From Clostridiales bacterium (GTDB lineage Bacteria; Bacillota; Clostridia; TANB77; CAG-508), in assembly GCA_003534295.1 (NCBI GenBank), contig DPDV01000013.1, forward strand, positions 1-64,000: 64,000 nucleotides of DNA, read 5' to 3'. Both the position numbers and the translations under genes were made by a program. The notes beneath the pieces are model-generated. The model was not told where the DNA came from and made no database searches. It saw only the letters and a program-made list of their open reading frames with translations. This document shows positions 60,960 through 64,000 of the stretch, one piece after another. Position 1 is the first letter of the stretch. Each line of letters starts with the position of its first letter.

Positions 60960-61231
60960 ATGAAAATAGAGAAGTAATTATTCCAGATGTTTTAGGTGTT
61001 CTAAGTTTTATAGCAAAAGAGATAAATAGTATTCCAGATGATAATGACATGGTTAAAGGAATGAAGGTAATATCTAGAATATATCCTATTGTACAAGGAA
61101 GAATACAAGGGATCCCGTTATCAGATTTAACAAAAGATACAGATATGAAAATAGCTGAAAATAAAGAAAGCAGTTCTGTGGAAAACACTTTAAGAAAGCC
61201 AGGAAGATTTTATGATGAATTAGGATTGTAA
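60956..61231 (+). CDS. Small hypothetical protein of the endonuclease Q operon
   Basis: 91 residues, ATG at 60956, overlapping the previous stop. A short helical domain (VLGVLSFIAKEINSIPDDNDMVKGMKVISRIYPIVQGRI) and a flexible, charged C-terminus (ESSSVENTLRKPGRFYDELGL). No family recognised. Tight spacing suggests a functional link to the neighbours. Confidence 0.6.
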   Translation: MNENREVIIPDVLGVLSFIAKEINSIPDDNDMVKGMKVISRIYPIVQGRIQGIPLSDLTKDTDMKIAENKESSSVENTLRKPGRFYDELGL

Positions 61232-61255
61232 AAGGAAAAGGAAATGTGGTAAGAA

Positions 61256-62449
61256 ATGAGAGAAATATTTGCAGATTTACATGTACATATAGGAAGAAGT
61301 GAAAGCGGAAAACCAATAAAGATAACAGCAGCAAAAAGTTTGAACTTTGCTAATATAGCAAAAGAGTGTGCAGATAGAAAAGGAATACAAATAGTAGGAA
61401 TAATAGATTGTGCATCACCATATGTAATAGAAGATATAGAGAATTTCTTGAGAACAGGACAGGCATATGAAATAGAAGATGGTGGAATAATATATAAAGA
61501 TAAAGTATGCATATTATTGGGCAGTGAAGTGGAAACATCTGAAGTTGGAAGAAATGGGAAAAAGGGAGCGGCACATAATGTTTGCTTTTTTCCGCACTTA
61601 GACGATATAAAGGCTTTTTCAAAAGAAATGAGCACGCATATAAAAAATATAACATTAAGCACGCAAAGGTCTGATATTTCTGGTTATGAGCTAATAGATA
61701 TAGTAGAAAAAAATAATGGAATTTTAATACCAGCACATTGCTTTACTCCATTTAAAAGTTATTACGGAAATTGCGTGGATAGAATGCAAAATATATTTAA
61801 AGAAAAATTTAGTAAGATATTTGCAATAGAATTAGGATTAAGTGCAGATACATATTTGGCAGATACAATATCAGAATTAGAAGATAAAACATTCATAACA
61901 AATTCAGATGCGCATTCATTGCCTAAAATAGCTAGAGAATATAATAAAATGCAAGTGCAAGATATAAGTTTTAAAGAAGTTGTAAAAGCTTTGAAAAATG
62001 AAGAGGGAAGAAAAGTACTGTGTAACTATGGTTTGGATCCTAAATTAGGTAAATACCATAGAACATTTTGCGATAATTGTAGTTCGGTAATAGAAACAAA
62101 AGAACCAGTGGAAAGATGTCCAAAATGTTCAAGCGAAAAGGTTACTTTTGGAGTATTTGATAGAATAGAATTAATAAAAGACAAAAAGGAATTTAAAAGC
62201 CCAAAACATAGGCCACCATATATATATCAGGTTCCACTTACTTTCATACCAGGGTTGGGCGCAAAAACAATAGAGAAATTATTAAATACTTTTGGGACAG
62301 AAATGGATATATTGCACAAGTTGTCTAAAGATGATATAGAAAGTGTAGTTGGCGAAAAGGTTGCAAACACAATAATAGATGCAAGAGAGGGTAATATAAA
62401 AATACAATCTGGTGGCGGAGGAGTTTATGGAAAATTAACAGCAAGCTAG
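61256..62449 (+). CDS. Endonuclease Q (PHP-domain DNA repair nuclease)
   Basis: 397 residues, ATG at 61256, with AAAAGGAAATG upstream. PHP motifs FADLHVHIGRSESG (about 4-17), ILLGSEVET, LIPAHCFTPFKSYYG and ITNSDAHS. A zinc ribbon follows (CDNCSSVIET...CPKCSS), then a helix-hairpin-helix end (YIYQVPLTFIPGLGAKTIEKLLN). This is the EndoQ / YqxK layout: the enzyme cuts 5' of deaminated bases (uracil, hypoxanthine) and AP sites. It precedes spoIIM and xerD, an order also known in Bacillus. Confidence 0.9.
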   Translation: MREIFADLHVHIGRSESGKPIKITAAKSLNFANIAKECADRKGIQIVGIIDCASPYVIEDIENFLRTGQAYEIEDGGIIYKDKVCILLGSEVETSEVGRNGKKGAAHNVCFFPHLDDIKAFSKEMSTHIKNITLSTQRSDISGYELIDIVEKNNGILIPAHCFTPFKSYYGNCVDRMQNIFKEKFSKIFAIELGLSADTYLADTISELEDKTFITNSDAHSLPKIAREYNKMQVQDISFKEVVKALKNEEGRKVLCNYGLDPKLGKYHRTFCDNCSSVIETKEPVERCPKCSSEKVTFGVFDRIELIKDKKEFKSPKHRPPYIYQVPLTFIPGLGAKTIEKLLNTFGTEMDILHKLSKDDIESVVGEKVANTIIDAREGNIKIQSGGGGVYGKLTAS

Positions 62450-62519
62450 GTTCTAAAACTCATTTTATTGAATAGATATTATGTATAAAATATATATCTA
62501 AAGAAGGAATGATAATAAA

Positions 62520-63161
62520 ATGAGAAAAACAACTGCAAAAAGTACAATTGCAAACATTATAAAGAAACACATATATGATAACATAAGAGAATATGCAATA
62601 GTATCAATTTTATTTTTAATAGGATTAATTTTAGGAGTTATATTTATAAACAATGCAAATGAAACACAAATAACGCAGATAACGGAATATCTTAACAATT
62701 TTTCTAATTCACTAAAGACTAATTATAAAATTGACAATATGGAACTTATAAAAAACTCTATAAAAGATAATGTAATTCTTACAATAATAATGTGGTTTGC
62801 TGGTTCAACAATAATAGGGTTGCCTATAGTGTTTGGCATAGTATCTTTTAGGGGATTTTGTATGGGATATACTATATCTTCAGCTGTAGCAACATTTGGA
62901 ATAGGGAAAGGAGCTATATTTGCTACATGTAGCTTATTAATGCAAAATATAATTTTTATACCGGCATTGCTAGCATTAGCAGTTACAGGAATAAAAGTAT
63001 ATAAGTCGATAATAAAAGATAAAAGAAGAGAAAATATTAAATTTGAGATAATAAGGCATACATTATTTTCGGTAATAATATTAATTTTGCTAGTTATATC
63101 AGCCGTGGTTGAAACATACATATCACCTAATTTATTAAAGATGGTAATAAATTACATATAA
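62520..63161 (+). CDS. spoIIM: Stage II sporulation protein M
   Basis: 213 residues, ATG at 62520, with AAGAAGGAATG upstream. Five TM helices (ILFLIGLILGVIFINNA, LTIIMWFAGSTIIGLPIVFGIVSFRGFCMGYTISS, FATCSLLMQNIIFIPALLALAV, LFSVIILILLVISAVVETYIS). Matches SpoIIM/DUF95. In spore formers it is part of the DMP septum-dissolving complex. Its place before xerD is the usual one. Confidence 0.9.
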   Translation: MRKTTAKSTIANIIKKHIYDNIREYAIVSILFLIGLILGVIFINNANETQITQITEYLNNFSNSLKTNYKIDNMELIKNSIKDNVILTIIMWFAGSTIIGLPIVFGIVSFRGFCMGYTISSAVATFGIGKGAIFATCSLLMQNIIFIPALLALAVTGIKVYKSIIKDKRRENIKFEIIRHTLFSVIILILLVISAVVETYISPNLLKMVINYI

Positions 63162-63250
63162 AATTTTTTGAAAAACTATTTACTTTTTAGTCGAAATTTG
63201 GTATAACATATATAAAGTTTATGTTAATTGAGAGAAGGAGAATAACAATA

Positions 63251-64000
63251 ATGGAAAAGCAAATAAAATTATTTTTAGAATTTTTAGAAAATGACAAAAG
63301 AGTATCAAAAAACACACTTGAATCATATAGAAGAGATATAATGCAATATGCAGATTATATAGAAGAAAACCATATGAATTATACAAAAACAAGCAATGAA
63401 GAAATAGAAGAATATATGGACTATTTAAAAGAAGAAGGAAAAAAAGCTTCAACAATATCTAGAAATTTAGCATCAATAAGGTCTTTTTACCAATATTTAA
63501 TAAGAACTAAAAAAATAAAAAATGATCCTACAGAAAATATACAATCGCCTAAAGTAGAAAAGAAAATTCCAAGTGTATTAACTTCACAAGAGGTAGAATT
63601 GTTGTTAGAGCAACCTAAGGATGTAGACTTAAAAGGTACTAGAGACAAGGCAATGTTAGAGTTTGCATATGCAACTGGAATGAGAGTTACAGAGATAATC
63701 TCGTTGAACATAGAAAATGTTGATTTAGAACAAGGTTTTGTTATATGTAATACAGTAGGTAAAAAAAGAAATATTCCATTAGGCTCTATATCATTAAAGG
63801 CTTTAAAAGAATATGTTGAAAAAGCAAGACCAATACTTATAAAAGACGAAAATGAAAAAGCTTTATTTGTTAATGTTAATGGAAAAAGATTAACAAGACA
63901 AGGGTTCTGGAAAATTGTTAAATATTATAAAGAACAAGCACATATTACAAAGGATATAACTCCACATGTTTTAAGACATTCTTTTGCAACACATTTACTA
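63251..64000 (+). CDS. xerD: Tyrosine recombinase XerD (cut by the right edge)
   Basis: 250 codons present, ATG at 63251, with AGAGAAGGAG upstream. SAM-like N-terminal core-binding domain (SKNTLESYRRDIMQYADYIE), then the catalytic domain with Arg in YATGMRVTEIISLNIENVD, Lys in GKKRNIPLG and HVLRHSFATHLL (H-x-x-R). The final His/Trp and Tyr nucleophile lie beyond 64000. Known: resolves chromosome dimers at dif together with XerC. Confidence 0.95.
   Translation, partial: MEKQIKLFLEFLENDKRVSKNTLESYRRDIMQYADYIEENHMNYTKTSNEEIEEYMDYLKEEGKKASTISRNLASIRSFYQYLIRTKKIKNDPTENIQSPKVEKKIPSVLTSQEVELLLEQPKDVDLKGTRDKAMLEFAYATGMRVTEIISLNIENVDLEQGFVICNTVGKKRNIPLGSISLKALKEYVEKARPILIKDENEKALFVNVNGKRLTRQGFWKIVKYYKEQAHITKDITPHVLRHSFATHLL

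Noticed and set aside
1..64000. CRISPR arrays or cas genes
   Set aside because: No regularly spaced direct repeats with unique spacers were seen; the repeated hairpin blocks are too far apart.

Overview
The window is very AT-rich Gram-positive DNA, most likely from an anaerobic, probably host-associated member of the Clostridia. The right-hand chromosomal part supports this: a T-box leader in front of thrS, a Spo0A-like response regulator, an AgrC-like sensor kinase, and an endonuclease Q / spoIIM / xerD run. No rRNA, CRISPR array or prophage structural genes were seen. There is one tRNA gene, tRNA-Leu with anticodon CAA.

Layout. Positions 1-2433 are chromosome with an IS30-type transposase cut by the window edge and a membrane-anchored, possibly serpin-like protein. 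At 2434 a peroxiredoxin gene starts. It is broken exactly in its active-site motif, and the rest of the gene reappears 35.7 kb later at 38251-38817. Between the two halves lie three integrative elements in tandem: A (about 2582-8224), B (about 8225-20452) and C (about 20453-38257). All four junctions carry the same 12-bp core, TACCCCCGTATG, and each element has a large serine recombinase (or its remnant) near its right end. When the ends of element B are rejoined they form an attP with two perfect 21-bp inverted arms around a CCCC spacer. Removing all three elements would restore a 235-residue peroxiredoxin with the PVCTTE active site.

Element A carries a broken replication-type winged-helix gene, a SAM methyltransferase, an IS110 transposase and a HopA1-like protein. 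Element B carries ParB, a ribbon-helix-helix protein and a frameshifted relaxase, then a nucleotide-metabolism module (thymidylate-synthase-like remnant, DUF84 NTPase, guanylate-kinase-like protein, Ham1-like pyrophosphatase, transglutaminase-like protein). It also has a thioester/SpaA surface protein split by an IS21 remnant. Element C carries a membrane or envelope-stress module (lipoprotein, SPFH protein, zinc-ribbon protein, DUF4428-like protein, TMEM43-like protein). After that come a broken MgtA-type ATPase, a polyferredoxin, small membrane proteins and Hsp20 under a CIRCE-like operator, with an AAA ATPase at the right end. In A and C the cargo is bracketed by direct copies of a roughly 120-nt sequence that folds into a series of hairpins with compensating changes. 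All three recombinases and many cargo genes are damaged, so the array looks largely frozen.

From 38818 the chromosome resumes: a short decay zone, PAP2 phosphatase, a cysteine-rich protein, pgi, T-box-thrS, a coiled-coil protein, a GntR/YtrA-ABC operon, tRNA-Leu, a 5'-nucleotidase and a heterodimeric ABC exporter. A regulatory cluster follows (XRE repressor, Spo0A-like regulator, a possible 13-residue peptide gene, AgrC-like kinase), then an RsmB-type methylase, a CmpB-like membrane protein, rnhA, tmcAL, an HD-like gene, endonuclease Q, spoIIM and xerD (cut by the right edge).
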